Below, one piece after another: positions 24,701-39,431 of a DNA stretch of 64,000 nt. Origin of the DNA: Heliocidaris erythrogramma (Eukaryota > Echinodermata > Echinoidea > Camarodonta > Echinometridae); the NCBI GenBank assembly GCA_025617745.1, contig CM046861.1:14314283-14378282 (forward strand), read 5' to 3'. The notes beneath the pieces were generated by a model. It was not told the origin of the DNA. It saw only the letters and a program-made list of their open reading frames with translations, and ran no database searches. The position numbers and the translations under genes were made by a program. Position 1 is the first letter of the stretch. Each line of letters begins with the position of its first letter.

Positions 24701-27700
24701 CCGGTCAGGAAAACCTCATTGCGGATTTTCTATCCCGGGGCAGGTGTCTTCCATCAGAATGGGAGCTCCATCTAGAGGTCTTTTCTCGCATTTGCAGTTG
24801 CCTGGGCCCACTGAAAGTGGACCTGCTTGCGTCAGCTCTGTACCACAAGCTTCCGAATTACTACTCCCGTGTTCGCGACCGGGAGGCTTGGGCTCTGGAT
24901 GCTTTCTCTCTCAGTTGGGAGAATCTTCGAGGGTTTGCCTTTCCTCCCTTCCAGCTGTTCCAGCGAGTCTTGCAGAAGATCAGGGAAGATCGGGCTCGGG
25001 TGCTTGTAATAGCTCCCTTTTGGCCCAGGAGGATTTGGTTCCCGGAGTTAGTGAGCCTTCTGGTGGCTCAATCGTTCCTTCTTCCGCTCAGAGCGGATCT
25101 GGTGTCCCAACCCCTCTCGGGGATTCTTCCCCACAGTCCGTCGCGTCCCTTCATTTGACTGCTGGCCCCTGTCGGGGAATCCGACAGTCAGGTCTCTCTG
25201 AAAGGGCCGCTGACTTTTTAATGTCCAGTCGTAGACTCTCTACTAGGGAAATTTATAATTCCCGTCTTTCAGTCTTTTTCGAATGGTGTAAAGCGCGGGA
25301 TCAAACCCCGTCTAAGGCTCCTATTGGTTCAATCGCGGATTTTCTAATCTCGCTGTTTGACAAAGGAAGGTCCATCTCTACTATCCGAGGCTACTGTCTG
25401 CGATCGGCGCCATTCATTCGGGGTTTTCGGATGGCTCGGGGATTTCTAATTCCCCGCTGTTGAGTGGATTGATTCGGTCTTTCTTTCTGAAACTTCCCCC
25501 TCGTTCTCAGTTGGTCCCGTATTGGAGTTTGCCTCGGGTCCTAGAAGCCCTAGCCAAGCCTCCTTTCGAATCGTTACGTGAAGCTTCGCTTCACCATCTT
25601 ACGGTAAATACGCTCTTCCTGATAGCCATTGCCTCTGGCCAGAGGTGCAGTACCCTTCATGCCCTCTGTCTTACTCCTGGCCATGTTCGTTGGGAGAGAA
25701 AAGGCGTTAGATTGATTCCCAAAGCTTCTTTCATTGCCAGGAATCAGACGACTTCTTCTGGCCCTGTTGAGATTTTTCTTTGTCCGGTATCTGACTTTTC
25801 GTCAGTGCGTGAGGACAAGGTTTGGTGTCCTGTTAGAGCTCTCAAATGGTATATTGATAAGACTAAGTCTACAGTCGTAAAGATGATCAGTTGTTCCTGA
25901 TCACTCGAGAGCCTTTTTCTCCTGCTTCTCTTGATTCCACTTCTAGATGGATTGTCGAGGCTATTCGGGCCGCCGCGACGGCACAGATGCCCTCTTGTCA
26001 GATAGTTAGCCCCATGCTCTTGACACTCGTAGTGTCAGCTCCTCTTGGGCTCTGTTTCAAGGTGTGACTCTTAATGATATTTTGAAGGCTGCCTATTGGC
26101 GTTCGCCCAATTCCTTAATTTCTTGCTACCTTGGGGATGTCCCTGCAGGTGAGGCGATTTTTGCGTCAGCTACCTTGAAGGCCGCTGTGTCTTCTTTGTA
26201 ATCCTGTTCCCTTCTTCTCTTAAAACATGCCACCCGGTTTTTGAATGGGTGCTAATCAGCATTGATTTTCTTGTTTACTATATAAATCTATATACACCTA
26301 CCTATGACCCCCCCCCCCCCCCCCTCCTTCCCCTCGCCTTGCAAGCAACATGTTTTTCTACTTGGGGTTGCTCGCAAAAGAGGAAGATGACCGTTGCGTA
26401 TTGCTGCGGATGAGTGGCGAAGGGGAGAACAATAGGATTACGGGGGTTCGCACAATATTGTGACTCATTTGTGTTAAGTTCTCGAACGGGTTAGCGTAGT
26501 CAAGTGACTATATAGCATAATATGTAGGTATATATTATAGATTTATATAGTAAATGAGAAAATCAATGCTGATTTGACAATTTTGTAGCTCAAAAGGAAG
26601 CTTCAAAGTTTCATGACAACATGGAGTTTAACCATAATACTGTGAACATGGCGAACAAAGAAGCGGACAAATATACAGCTCCTATTGTACCTTCCACAAT
26701 TGCTCTGGTAGACAAAAGAACATCCCTTCATTGTTATTATGTAAAAATATGTAGAACAGGTGTCACACGCATATTCACTTGTTCTACTTATTTTACATAA
26801 CAGCAATGAAGGGATGTTCTTTAGTCTACCAGAGTGGAGGGTACAATGAGTTTGTCAGCTCTCTTTGTCATCATTTTCATAGTGATAGTTTAGCACAATT
26901 CACCCCATGCGTTTATACATGCTGTATGTGTCTATGATATCTTATGTATTGTGTATTCTGTGTGCAATGTACATGGTGTATGGGGAAGTGCCAGCCTCGC
27001 TCACTCACATGTGATCTGCCTGCATGACAGTGCAAGCAACATAACATAACCAATGATTTCATAATAAGGGGCTTATTCAGACGTATGAGCTTAAAATTGT
27101 AAACTGTAAAAGGAAGGAGAAGGGAGAAGGACAACACTTTTGAAGAGAGAATAGGTGAAAAATTATCTGTTGCCAGCTGTTTTGATGGGCCATTACAAAG
27201 AATTTGTAGAAAGTGTAGTCTGCTACCCATCGTGAATACACAGTGAAACTGCCACAGCAGGCATTATTGAGTTCTGTCGTTCGCGCTGTGCCTTGTTTAG
27301 TTGGAGGAAGATTTGCAACAATGAATTATTTCGTCAAACTCCTCAGACTTATCTCCTACATTAATTCAATGAAGAACTAGCACATCAATGATGTGGCGCT
27401 CATCAGGCATCCAGCAAAGAAATTCAAGCAATTTGTACTTTGAACAAAATACACATAATGGACTTCTTTCAACAATTTTCTTACATCAGTAACAGCATTT
27501 CACCTTGAAAACTAGGGCCGAAAGGGTGAACTACTTCTCTATTGCAGCCTGTAGAACTCAGGAGTAGTACCACGTCCACACACACCGATGGGTGCTATGC
27601 CAAAACTCATTGTGTAATACAATAAAGAGTCCATATTAGCCATTTTTGTGATCTTTTTAATAAATTTCGAAAATTAGCATAATTAATTTTCTAGACAAAA

Positions 27701-30700
27701 TTTCAAAAATTCCGAGTGGAAGTTCAATGAACCTCATGAAAGTGTTTCAGATGGAACAAAAAAAAATCGAAATCGGTCAATAAATGAGGAAGGAGAAGCA
27801 ATTTTTGTGATTTTTGAGAAATGCGCATAAATTAGCATATTTAATGAGTTTCAAAATTCTGTGTAGAAGTTTCGAATCCCCCACCTAGTGCTATCATATA
27901 AAGCAAAATTAAAATCGGGTAAGAAATGTCAAAGAAGAAGCATTTTGAAATTGTGGACGGACGACTGGGGGGGGGGGGGGGGGGTACTCCCCTAATAATA
28001 TGATATACGGGGTGTGCCGCTCTAATGGGTCGCTATTTTGCCAGAAATCCCTAAACATGGGGTATGATTTTGTGCCGGAAAATCTTAAGCATGCCTCCAC
28101 TTTTTTAAACAGCAGTAACATAATTGTTCAGAATGATGTTCTTGCCATATTGTCGCTATAGTACACACCAGAGAAGCAAAACAAATAAATAAATAAATAA
28201 ATGGGTATGGAGGCTCCAGCGGCACACCCGAACCAAATCTGAGTATCCCCCCTCCGGTATTTTCAGTAGATTAATTTAACAATGCTCATTTACATACTGC
28301 CGAGTGGCATTCCGATATGCCTGTATACATGTCTAGCTCATAGGCCGTCTTAAGGAATGGGGCACACAACATTAATGTGCCCCACCCCCCCCCTCCCCCC
28401 CCCCCACAAAACCCAAGTGGCATAACTTATACAGCTCAATGAGTATACTTTTTCTGCTTCCTTTATTCAATTTATTCATTAAAATTCATTTATTTAACTT
28501 AATTCTGTGCTAGTCACATGCACAAAAACTTAATCTGCACATGGCTCAGACCACCCCCAACACACAGGATCCCCTGCATGGCTTGGAATTGTTCACAATC
28601 AGCTAACGAAATTCAAATTCTTAGAAACAAATTTTGACTGATGGGATGGTGTTTGCACGGAAATAGGCGGAAATATATCTTCACTTGAAGGGCGTCCCCC
28701 CTTATTTCGCCATTGGATTTTGAAGAAATTTGCATAAGGACTAAAGAGTCACAGTACAGTGATGAATTGCCAGATTCATGCTTGGCAACATTCATAATTG
28801 AATTCAACACCAAATTGTACCCTAGTATACCAATTAAAAACGAAGCCTTTTCCATGTCATCCCATGGTCTAATGGTTGCTATGTCAGAAAATCCTTTGCA
28901 AGCTTATGGTTGACAGTAGCAAGTGTTGTATTTGAGACATATGTTTAAGATACATGTAAAAATACAGGCCTACAGTGAGCAAACTGAATATTGGTATTGA
29001 TGAAGCTCCGTTCTAGTAGCTAATTTTAGCAAGTTAATTGCATAAATTTGCATATTTTTTCCTAACGAAAATATCTTTAAATGAAAAACATGACAAACTT
29101 AAGTACTAATTGCCTATTTAAAATGGAAAAAGGAAGTGATAACCAAACTTTCTCCAACTAAAAAAACAAACTTTTTGAGCACATAAATTTGCATATAATT
29201 AAGTCCTGCTTAACTATGAAGTGTGCATTCATAAAGATTTTTATCACAAGCAATGATTGCTGTTAGGCTCACTCAAAGATTAACTTTGCAGGTCTACTTG
29301 AGAAATATACTTTCAGTACATAAATTACCAAATATCGTTTTTTTTTTCTTTCATGAAAATCTTTATTTTTGCATAAATTTGCAAATATTTAACAGAATGC
29401 TGACATTATTTGAATTCAGTATTCAAAATTTTCATGCAGTTTGCCTTCAAGTCATGAAACATCATGTGACAAACTGTTCAGTTAAAGTCGGACTTAGAGG
29501 GTGAAATAAATTGTTTTGTGCAACAGTATAATATTTCCATTTTGCATAAATATATCATAAATATATCACGATATCATGAAACATTGCAAGTTTACAGCTT
29601 GGCAATATTCATATTTGAATTCAGCACAAAAAGCTACCCTAGTCTACCAATTTCCATGTAGGGCGAAAATGTGGACCACGAAAATCAAATACGGAGCCCT
29701 TTTTTCCATGTCATCCCATGGTGTATAACATGTCAAGCACAAGTGTAAATATAACCGCTTTATTGTAAAACATTTCGCCCTCAAATGTAAAAATCTGTTT
29801 AACCGCAAATGTAAAAACACTTCGCCTACAAATGTAGATATTTCCATATTTACCTCAAATGTTAAAGCATGTAAACTGCAAATGTAAAAACTTATTGCTT
29901 ACATAACACTGATGTATTAAATGATGTCAGAATGAAACAGAATGACATTAAAGATCCCTTTTATGAAATTATAATTCTTGGTAGTTTGTACATGCATCTC
30001 ATCTAAATTGAAAAATGACATCCGTTTGCAATAAATACGTATCAAAATATTTTAAAAATAATATTTCCCCCAGGTATTCATGTCCAAAACAGTCTGCTAA
30101 GCTCCGCCCCCTTTTAAACCCCGAATTCTCGTTCCGCGAGCCTGATTGACGTGTGACGTCACAAACCGACATTACCGATGCTTGTTTACAATATTGCATA
30201 TGTATCACATGTGCAAACTAACTTGCTGTTGTGTATACCACCTCGAAAACCACCTCTAAAGCGAAGTATGCCGCAACGCTGCGTTGTTGCAGGTTGCAGC
30301 AACACCACAAAGGAGGGTGTCACTCTACATTTATTCCCTAAAGACCCAAATATAAGAAGGAAATGGACCGCAAAAGTAAAATTAGCTCGCGCCCATTGGA
30401 AGGGGCCAAGTGACCGCAGTGTTGTGTGCTCCGAGCACTTTTGTGCGGAGGACTTCGTCGATAGCACGGGGCTGCATGCGGCGTATGGCATCAAGAAGAG
30501 GCCGTCCCTGAAACAAGTTTGATCATAGTACATGTATCAATAATATGAAATTTGGCGACTCTGAGCTTTCCCTCACAAGCACCTCTCTCAATTGGTCTTT
30601 ACTATTATTTTTTTTTTTTTGTTCTTGATGAAGAAAAAGATCTTTCTCCATAAAGAGGGTGTTATAAAAATGTTTATCATGGTAGAGTGGAAACTCAGTA

Positions 30701-33700
30701 TAAAGAGGTCTGATACAACAATATTTCTGATATAACAAGGTAATATTTTGGTCTCAACTCTAATATTGATTTTTATGAATGTAGTGAAAATATAACGGGC
30801 AATTTTCAACCTACAAGCCCCCCCCCCCCCCCCCCCCGGCAGGAAAAACATCACTACAGTTACAGTTACTTCTCTACCTTATACATGTAGTTCATTTGAC
30901 AGAAAATCTATTTTCCAGTGATTCCCTCTCTCTTTCACCATTTCTTCTCTTGTGCTTTCCCTCCATTTCTCCCTCTTTATGCCCAAAATTCTCCACTTTC
31001 ACACATCTTCCCTCAACTTTTTTATCTCTCCCTTTTTCCCCCAGTGATTCCCTCTCTTTTTCACTATTTCTTCTCTTGTGCTTTCTGTCTCCCTTTCTCC
31101 TTCTTTTTGCCCAATATTCTCCAATTACACACATCTCCTCTCAACTTTTTATCTCTCTTTTTTTTTCTTTTTCCATTCTGCCAATTGTTGGTTTTAATCT
31201 CATTCACGCACTCACACCTTTCTTTTCAATTGTTAGCTTCATTCACGACAAGCCTTGCATAGTAAATATGTTTGAGCTCTTCCAGAGATGACAAAAATAT
31301 TCAATTGATTTGAAATATATTATTACTTCTGGAGAAATGTAGATATAGATGTTGTATCCAGGAAATGGTTGTCTTACAATTGAACATCAAAAAACCAATA
31401 GGAGAATGCCCACCCCACCCCCCCCCCCCAAAAAAAACATAACAAAACAAAACAAACAAAACTGATTAGCTTCCAAAGTGTCTTTCATTAACAAATTAAA
31501 CAACAAATGCCATAAAAAATAACAGACCTCATTTGCCATTAACAATAGAGTTATCATTCTTAACTGAGATACATGCATCTTTACAACATCAATTACAAAA
31601 AATGCTCTGGGCAAATACTTAGATGTGAACTCAATTACCCAATTTCAATTCTTTTTCTGACAGTGAAAATGAATATTCAAAATAAGCCTCCTAGACTCCT
31701 CTTTTCCTCTGATACTTGAACCAAAAACAGCAATAAAATTTTTACCACATTGTCACAGTGTAGCACACCCTCATGTAATAAACCCAACTTTCAGGGAAAC
31801 TGATATCCATGTATAGGAATTAAATATCATGAAAAGATAGAAATGACGTACTAGCATTTTTAACATTTCTTATAAACAGTTATGTACATGATAAATGTAT
31901 ATGCTATCTAAGCGTTATCAAGTTAACAACTAGACCAACATATATAAGTACATAATAATAAATACAACAATGAATCAAATGAAAGAAGAAAAAAAATCTG
32001 TAGAAAAAATAATGTCAATTTGAAAAGAAATATGATGTGAAGCAACAATAATGATGATCACATGAATGACCCGAGTAAATAAAAGATCATGTTTGCCAGT
32101 CATTAGTACTGAATAATTTTTTCTTTCAAATAATGAAATGATATTTTTCAAATGTTCAATTCTACTATCACCTTTGCATAATGTTGAGATTTGTGCATGT
32201 CATATCCAAGCCCCAGTAAAAAAAAAATATGAGAATAATGGTTGCATAGCTTAAAGTTCCACAGAGCTGTTCTCCCTTTTGATTTTTTTGCAAAGGTTAA
32301 AAATATATATATATATATACAGTAAACTTTGCAAAGAAGATATCCTAAAGAGGTAAAATGCAGGGAATATTTCCAATTTAAAAAAATTATCTTTGAAAAT
32401 CTATCCTAGAACAGTAATAAAAATCTCAGTAATAAGGTGGAAGTAAAACATATATTTCTCTGTAAACATAGATCTTGACAAGGTGGGGGAAAAGATATCA
32501 ACAGCAAAATTGTATGTAGGTCTACGCCTCTTCAAACTTCAAAGCCCCTGTATTGTTCTGATATTCGCCAAACCTTCAAAAATCCCTCAGTAGGGGGTTA
32601 TTGGGGTCCAGTTTCCCTCCATAATTCCCTGACAAGCAAAAAAAAAATCATACTTCTCTTCCAAAGGGGGGGGGGGGGGGGGGGGGGGGACCGGGCCGGC
32701 TGTGCACCCTGGATCCGCCAATGGTTCTGATAGAAATGCTGCACGGATTCTTGTCACGGCCGCACAAGATGGGAGAGGAACACGTCCTGCCCTGCCCAGG
32801 AAACTCCAACACCATCGTACAAGCTGCCTATAGGCCACATGCCTGGCTTCCCTATAAAAGATTTTTTTTTAAAGAGTACAAAGGAAACTATGATTAGACA
32901 ACTTCAAAACAATGCACAGTGTAGTCTATAATGTAGGTGATAGTGAGGTAACTTTTACTTTGAAATTCACAAATAAACAATAGAAGATTATCTAATAATT
33001 TAGTTGTCAACATCGCAGTGTAAAATGTTGTGATGGGGAAAGAGGAAACAAACGTTAATCTGCACATAGGACAAGAAAATACATGTACACTGCAAATAGA
33101 ATAATCTTCCTCTATTTACATTAAGGCTAAAACATTATTTTCTTTTATAGAATATCGTAATATTAATTTCATAAGGAGCCAAATTGGCATTTTGCATCCA
33201 AACTGCTTTATATAATACAGGAATACTGCAGTAAGGATTAAAACAAAAAATATGGTGTACTCACTGATTTTCAGTTGCATCCTGCCTTGCCTGTCCGCCA
33301 TACTGCTGCCGATACAGATAGTAAGCAGTTTCCATCACATACCACTCCAGACACACTGGATGAAACCCTGGGTGGAGAAGAAGAAGAAGAAGATCATATC
33401 TATTGTCAACTATAACGGTACCTACACTTACTTAGTGTAGCAGCACAAAGAAAACAAGCACGATAACAGGAGAGCTAAGAGTTTTCTGGATATCAATGTT
33501 AGAATTTACTGGAATCAACCACCCCATGCACCAGTAAAACTGCCCAAGCGCAATCCCAGGCAGGGTCAGCAGGCGAACAACCAAACGGCGCGGCGTGTAC
33601 CCCGGCCCTGCGCACATCGAGCTCACTGCCTCGATCATCGAAGTATCAGCTCAGCCTCTCGGGCAATTTGCAAGCGTAAACAAGATTCATAATACGTGGA

Positions 33701-36700
33701 TATGCGTAAATTAAACTTTAATCGGTAAATTATTATCAACAAATAATTACCAATTGTTATTCCCAAGTCTCCAGTCGATATCCTCTCCGTTATTAAAATC
33801 AGGGACGTCTCTGTCATCATCAGAATCTTGCCCAGAATCCGACATGTCTGGCTCAAACATAGTATACGGCCGGGCCCCTAATTCCTCTTCAATTTCTTCT
33901 GGGACTTGATGCTCCAAATCAGATATATCTGATCCTGAATAAGTGTCCTGGCTGAAGAAGATGATGCCATCGTTGATGTAGGATTTTGTCTTTAAAAAGC
34001 TAAAATGAAGGGCTGAAGTGGCACGACGTCGAAGGGATCTACACGAAGCTCAATAGCCTATTACACACACACATCGATACTGATCCAGCTTGTGTGAGTT
34101 GAGCGTTCTGTGTGTGACGTCACATGACGTCATCGATCGCTGGACCGATTTTCCAAAATTTTTAGGGGCGTTCCCAGATATTTTTTTATTTTCAAGTTTA
34201 CAGATTAATGAATGGAATTCAGGTAATATGGTTGACAGATCTGGATTCACAGTAGAAAAGTCTATTAAATGAAGTTCTTTTGTAATTCCATAAAAGGGGA
34301 CCTTTAAATCAAACGAAATTAAAAAAATGAAATTAATTACAATAAAATGAAATAAAACATATTTCTCCTAAAATCTTATATAATATAAAGAAATTTATTT
34401 CAGCTGAACAAACAAACAAAATTAATTATAATTTTTTTAAAAATAATAATAAATAGTGCATCTTCCCATTGTAATGACGCACCTACACCCCAGGGCGGGG
34501 TGCGTTATGGAAGGGTCATTACAATAAAAAAAAGGGACCTACAGTGCGCCATTTTCGCACCCTCTTTCTTAAAAAGTTTAGAATGACAATTTATGTCCCG
34601 GTGGCAGCAACTAGAGACATATGGAGAAAAACTTATTTTACCTTGTCCCTAGGGAGTTTTATTGCAATGTAATAATTGATAAAAAGAAGGGTTTGGTAAT
34701 TGTATCACTCCCCAAGTACTTGATAGTTATTTAGAAACTTTTTAAAAACATTTTTATGGACTCGCCTCGGTGCTGGGTCATGTGACTTCTGCATCATTTT
34801 TCTGACACACACATGTGCGTCACAAAAATGATGCACATGTGCCTCAAGGTTGTCCATTGTATGTCATTTTTTTGTTACTGTCATTATTTGTGACTGTGGT
34901 GTGGGTTATTTTCAGTGTATCAGTCAACAAAGTGATGGAGGTGTGCCTTAAGTTCAATTTCAAATTGACAAATTACGCACCACATCCGTTGTATAGGGCG
35001 CGTCATTACCATTAGCACGTGCATAAAAAATTGGACAAAATATAACTTTGTCCTTTGTTCTGAAAAACCAATCAATCATCATTTAATAATAATCTAAAAA
35101 ATGAGACTGAATTTTTTATTGTCTATTCAATTTTGGTTTAAATATTGAATAAAATACTTCCCTTTATACACATGCACACTTGATAAATATCACCATGGGC
35201 GTACGGGCACATTTCTTCTTTTTTTTTTTTGGGGGGGGGGGGGGACTGACGTCTTTATTTCCAGTTTACAATCTTTGGGAGCGAGCGAAGCGAACGAGTG
35301 AGAATTTTGGCACTTTATGTAATTTCATCAAAATTTTATATTCTCGAACCTCGATGGCAAACTAATTATGGGGGCATTCGGCATCTCGCTTCCCGAATAT
35401 CGGAACTATGAAAAATCCTCGGGGGGGGGGGGGGGTGACTGCGGCCTCTCCTGTGACTATAGACCTATTGTTTCAAAGATAAATCACAGTCTTGGGCATA
35501 ACAATCTTGGCGTGAATATTTCGCTTGATTTGGATGCATGGTTGAACCCAAGGGTTTGAACGGGATCGTTCTGGAGTTCTGAAGTAATTTTAAAACTGGC
35601 AAAATGATAAATTAAAACAAATCATTTTCTATGAATGTTGAGTTAGTCTTTAAAGAATGCATACTTTTGAATCCGTTCACTCCATTCTTTTGTTAAATTG
35701 TTTGGAATAAAGAAATGGTTGTTTTGGGGGTTTTCCCAAAATAATAAAAATATTAAAATTAAATAATAAAATGCGCCATCATGAGTTACTAACGGTTTTA
35801 CCGCGCCGTATTCTTAATCCAAACAGCATGCAGCGTGCGCCGTATTTGGTACAAACAATTTGTGTTAGTTTTGATTATCACTAGATTGAATCGATAACAT
35901 GCAGGTTTCAGGCATTTAATTTCATTTCAACCATTAAATACTGCATCATAAAAAAGTCTCGTAAATAAAGAGTGAAAAATTACATTCAAATTTGATTTAA
36001 ATAAAGCGCCCTCTTGAGATTGATAAAATAAAATGCTGTTCTATTGCGATTATGTGAATTTTTCCCGCCATTAACGTTTAGAATCAGCTCCTCTACCTGC
36101 CCCTTTAAACTTATCATAAAAAGCAACCACTATCAAACCACTAGTTTAATGAGTTTTTACAGTTTGCGGCTGACTTTTTTTTACCTTGGTGGTAAAGAGT
36201 CTGTCAATATTTAGAAATTTTAATGATCAGACAAACCTCACACACACGCACGCATGCGTATATCGAGGGCCCGGTCGAAGATTATGACCCCCCCCCCCCC
36301 CAAAAAAAAAAAAAAAAAAAAAACAACAACAAACAAACAAACAAAAACAAACAAACAAACAAACAACAAAACAAAACAAAACAAAAACAAAAGCAAAAAA
36401 AAATGTCTCAACTTTAAGTTCTATCACCTTGAACACAAACTAATTTGTGTATTGTAAGCTCAGAAACGTAAATGAGGCATTTCTGAATCAGCTAGCATTT
36501 GTGGACCTTTAACACTAGCCTAGTCAGTATAACTGATGCGATTTCTCAATACTTTCTTAATACTTACTGTGCCATTCTGCCGTTTGGCACAGACTCTTCA
36601 CATATATCCCATAGAAGAGTATTTATAAACATGGCAAACAAAGAGTTAAACCCACCGTTGTTTCGCCTTACAAGTAGGTGCATGCATCTAAGCTAAGAAA

Positions 36701-39360
36701 ATCAAAGGACTATTCATTTCTTCCCTCTCAAATTTTTACTAAGGCTGTGCTCGTCATATAACATTGACGCTATGAATATCATCTTGATGGTGCCAAACAT
36801 TCGAAAACGTTCCATAATATATATAAACGGCTATTTGATACCATTTGTGAGTTTTCTTTTTTTATCGATATACAGGTTTGGTGAATATACCTCTACTCCG
36901 TTACTTCTCTGTTCGACAGCTTACGATATTTGGTGGTGTCTTGGCATCGGGAGGGCTTATCGCGGCTTCGTACGCTCGGACATACGTTGAATTAACTGCC
37001 TTTTTGATTGCTAATGGTAAGTGATTCGTTACAAGAACAACTGAATATAGTGCTGACGCGTGAGATATTGTTTGTGGGTTAACATCCCTATTTCACTAAA
37101 CATATAGCCTATCATAATATCAAAGACATAAATGAACTTAAAATGAGCGCGCGAGCCCTTTTAATTTTGTGTGTGTTTTTTTAGTTGACGTTGAAAATTG
37201 TAAAGATCATGTTGAGTTAAACGTGCACAGAAATGTTTGTGAGTTTTTAGTTTATTCGGTTACATGTCGTTTTTCCGAAGGTTCGTATTTCGAAGGTTCG
37301 TTTTTCCGAAGGTTCATAATTCCGAAGGTTCGTTATTCCGAAGGTTCGTCACTCCGAAGGTTCGTCACTCCGAAGGTTCGTTTTTCCGAAGGTTCTTTTT
37401 CCGAAAATGAAATAGGGTTCATAATTCCGAAGGTTCGTATTTCCGAAAATGAAATGAGGTTCGTATTTCCGAAAATGAAAAAGGGTTCGTATTTCCGAAA
37501 ATAAAATAAGGTTCGTATTTCCGAAAATGAAATAGGGTTCGTATTTCCGAAAATGAAAAAGGGTTCGTATTTCCGAAAATGAAAAAGGGTTCGTATTTCC
37601 GAAAATGAAATAGGGTTCGTATTTCCGAAAATGAAAAAAGGTTATAAATTCAGAAAATATGGCGTCAATCCGTATTTCGGATAGGGAGGAGGGGAAAGAC
37701 GGCCAAGTGTAAAGATATTCATTTCGTACTCAATAATCATAACAATGATGATAACAATTATAACAAAATCCAGAGAAATAGCCATTATATTATCGTAATT
37801 CCTATCAATATTATCATTATTATTATTATGATTATTATTATTATAATTATTATTATTATTATCATCATTATTGTTATTATTATTAATATTATTATCATTA
37901 TTATCATTGTTCCTATTATAATAACCAATATTTGTGAGCAAGCGTAGAGAGCGAGCGCCTCAGGAATACATGTTTCATTTCTCATAAAATGATATTACTT
38001 CGGTGATTAAAATACATACTGATGTATTGAAGAAAGTGAACGATCGGATTCCGGATTAAATTTGGTACAACGAAATTGGCTTGAAGTTATTTATATAATG
38101 TATATACCGCTTTGGAAAATAAGACACACCAAAGTTCCAAGTAGATCTTTACAAGCAGAAAATGGCCACGTAATGTTTTTGAAAGGGGGAGCTGATGCCT
38201 CTTGGCAGAATATCATATTCCCCCGTTTCTACAATTTGCAAGCGAGCGAAGCGAGTTAGAAAAAAGCATAAAACCCTTTTTTTATTGTAATGGAAATACA
38301 ATTTCGCCATCAAAAGACTAATATAGAACATGTAATAATGAGCCATGAATAATATTACTTAACTGCTGCCGAATATGGAATATTTGGGCACTTCACTCGC
38401 CCTAATGAAGGGCGTTCCCTGTCCCAAACTATTCCGTTTCTAAATCTTACGCGCTAGTGAGCAAGTAAAAAAAGGAGATATTGTCTATAGAATAATGATT
38501 TTGTTACCAGATAATCCAAACAACGATAACATTTTGAGTACCTTCCCGCCCACAGATAAGGATAGCCGACCATCTCGCTTCCCAAAATAAAAGGATGTTC
38601 GGGCACCACGCTGCTGGATTCCAGCGAGCCAAACATTGACACTTTATTATCTTTAAGACATGTAAGATGTAATTACTTCGTCAACATTCAACATAAATTG
38701 TGATTTAAAAAATACTATGAAAAGTGTATACTAAAAATAAGGTGGGGGCGTCCTGCATCCCTAGCCCTCAGAGCCATCTATTACAGAGTATGGCCAACTC
38801 GGCTCCATGTAGGTAGCAATATGGCGCTTGTTGCTTTGTTAGGCAAGCACTAAACAAAGGAATATACGCCATGTTGTGCCCAAATAAACCGAGTTGGCCG
38901 TAGTCTGTAATATGGCTCTGTAGATGACTCTACAAGCCCTCCCCTCCGGTCCCCAAAACAACAACAGCAATAAAAACAACAGCAATAAAAACAACAACAT
39001 AATATTACAGAGAGTTCATAAAGGAGTCACTGCTATGTTTAATAAATAGCCTGGCAAGTAGCACAACATATTATAACAAGCATATTATTGATACGTATAG
39101 GCTATAGGCCAATTATACGATCATGACAAGGGAAATAAAAGAAGCAATAGTAGAGTAACCGGTGCAATATCTTAGTCTGGTCGCATAACTCCATCCAAAA
39201 TGACATCGTCATCGTAATTCTGGTAGTCCACTTCATAATAATAATTGTAATCAGGGGCGGATCCAGGATTTAGTAAAAGAGGGGGCACAAAAATGAAAGT
39301 TTGTGAAAAGGTAGACCCGTATTTTTTTGGTCTCGCCAGCTTCTCGAAAAGTCGCTCAGT

Positions 39361-39431
<71 letters not shown>

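Noticed and set aside
30896-31291. Pyrimidine-rich frames encoding Ser/Leu/Phe-rich peptides
   Set aside because: Two frames are open only because of a tandemly duplicated CT-rich block.
33432-33638. Minus-strand frame between P2X7-like exons as the missing Cys exon
   Set aside because: It lacks the CxCGxC, MPT and CC pattern. WCMGW is only a superficial match.
37642-37985. Asn-rich and Ile-rich proteins
   Set aside because: Translation of an ATT/ATC microsatellite in different frames.
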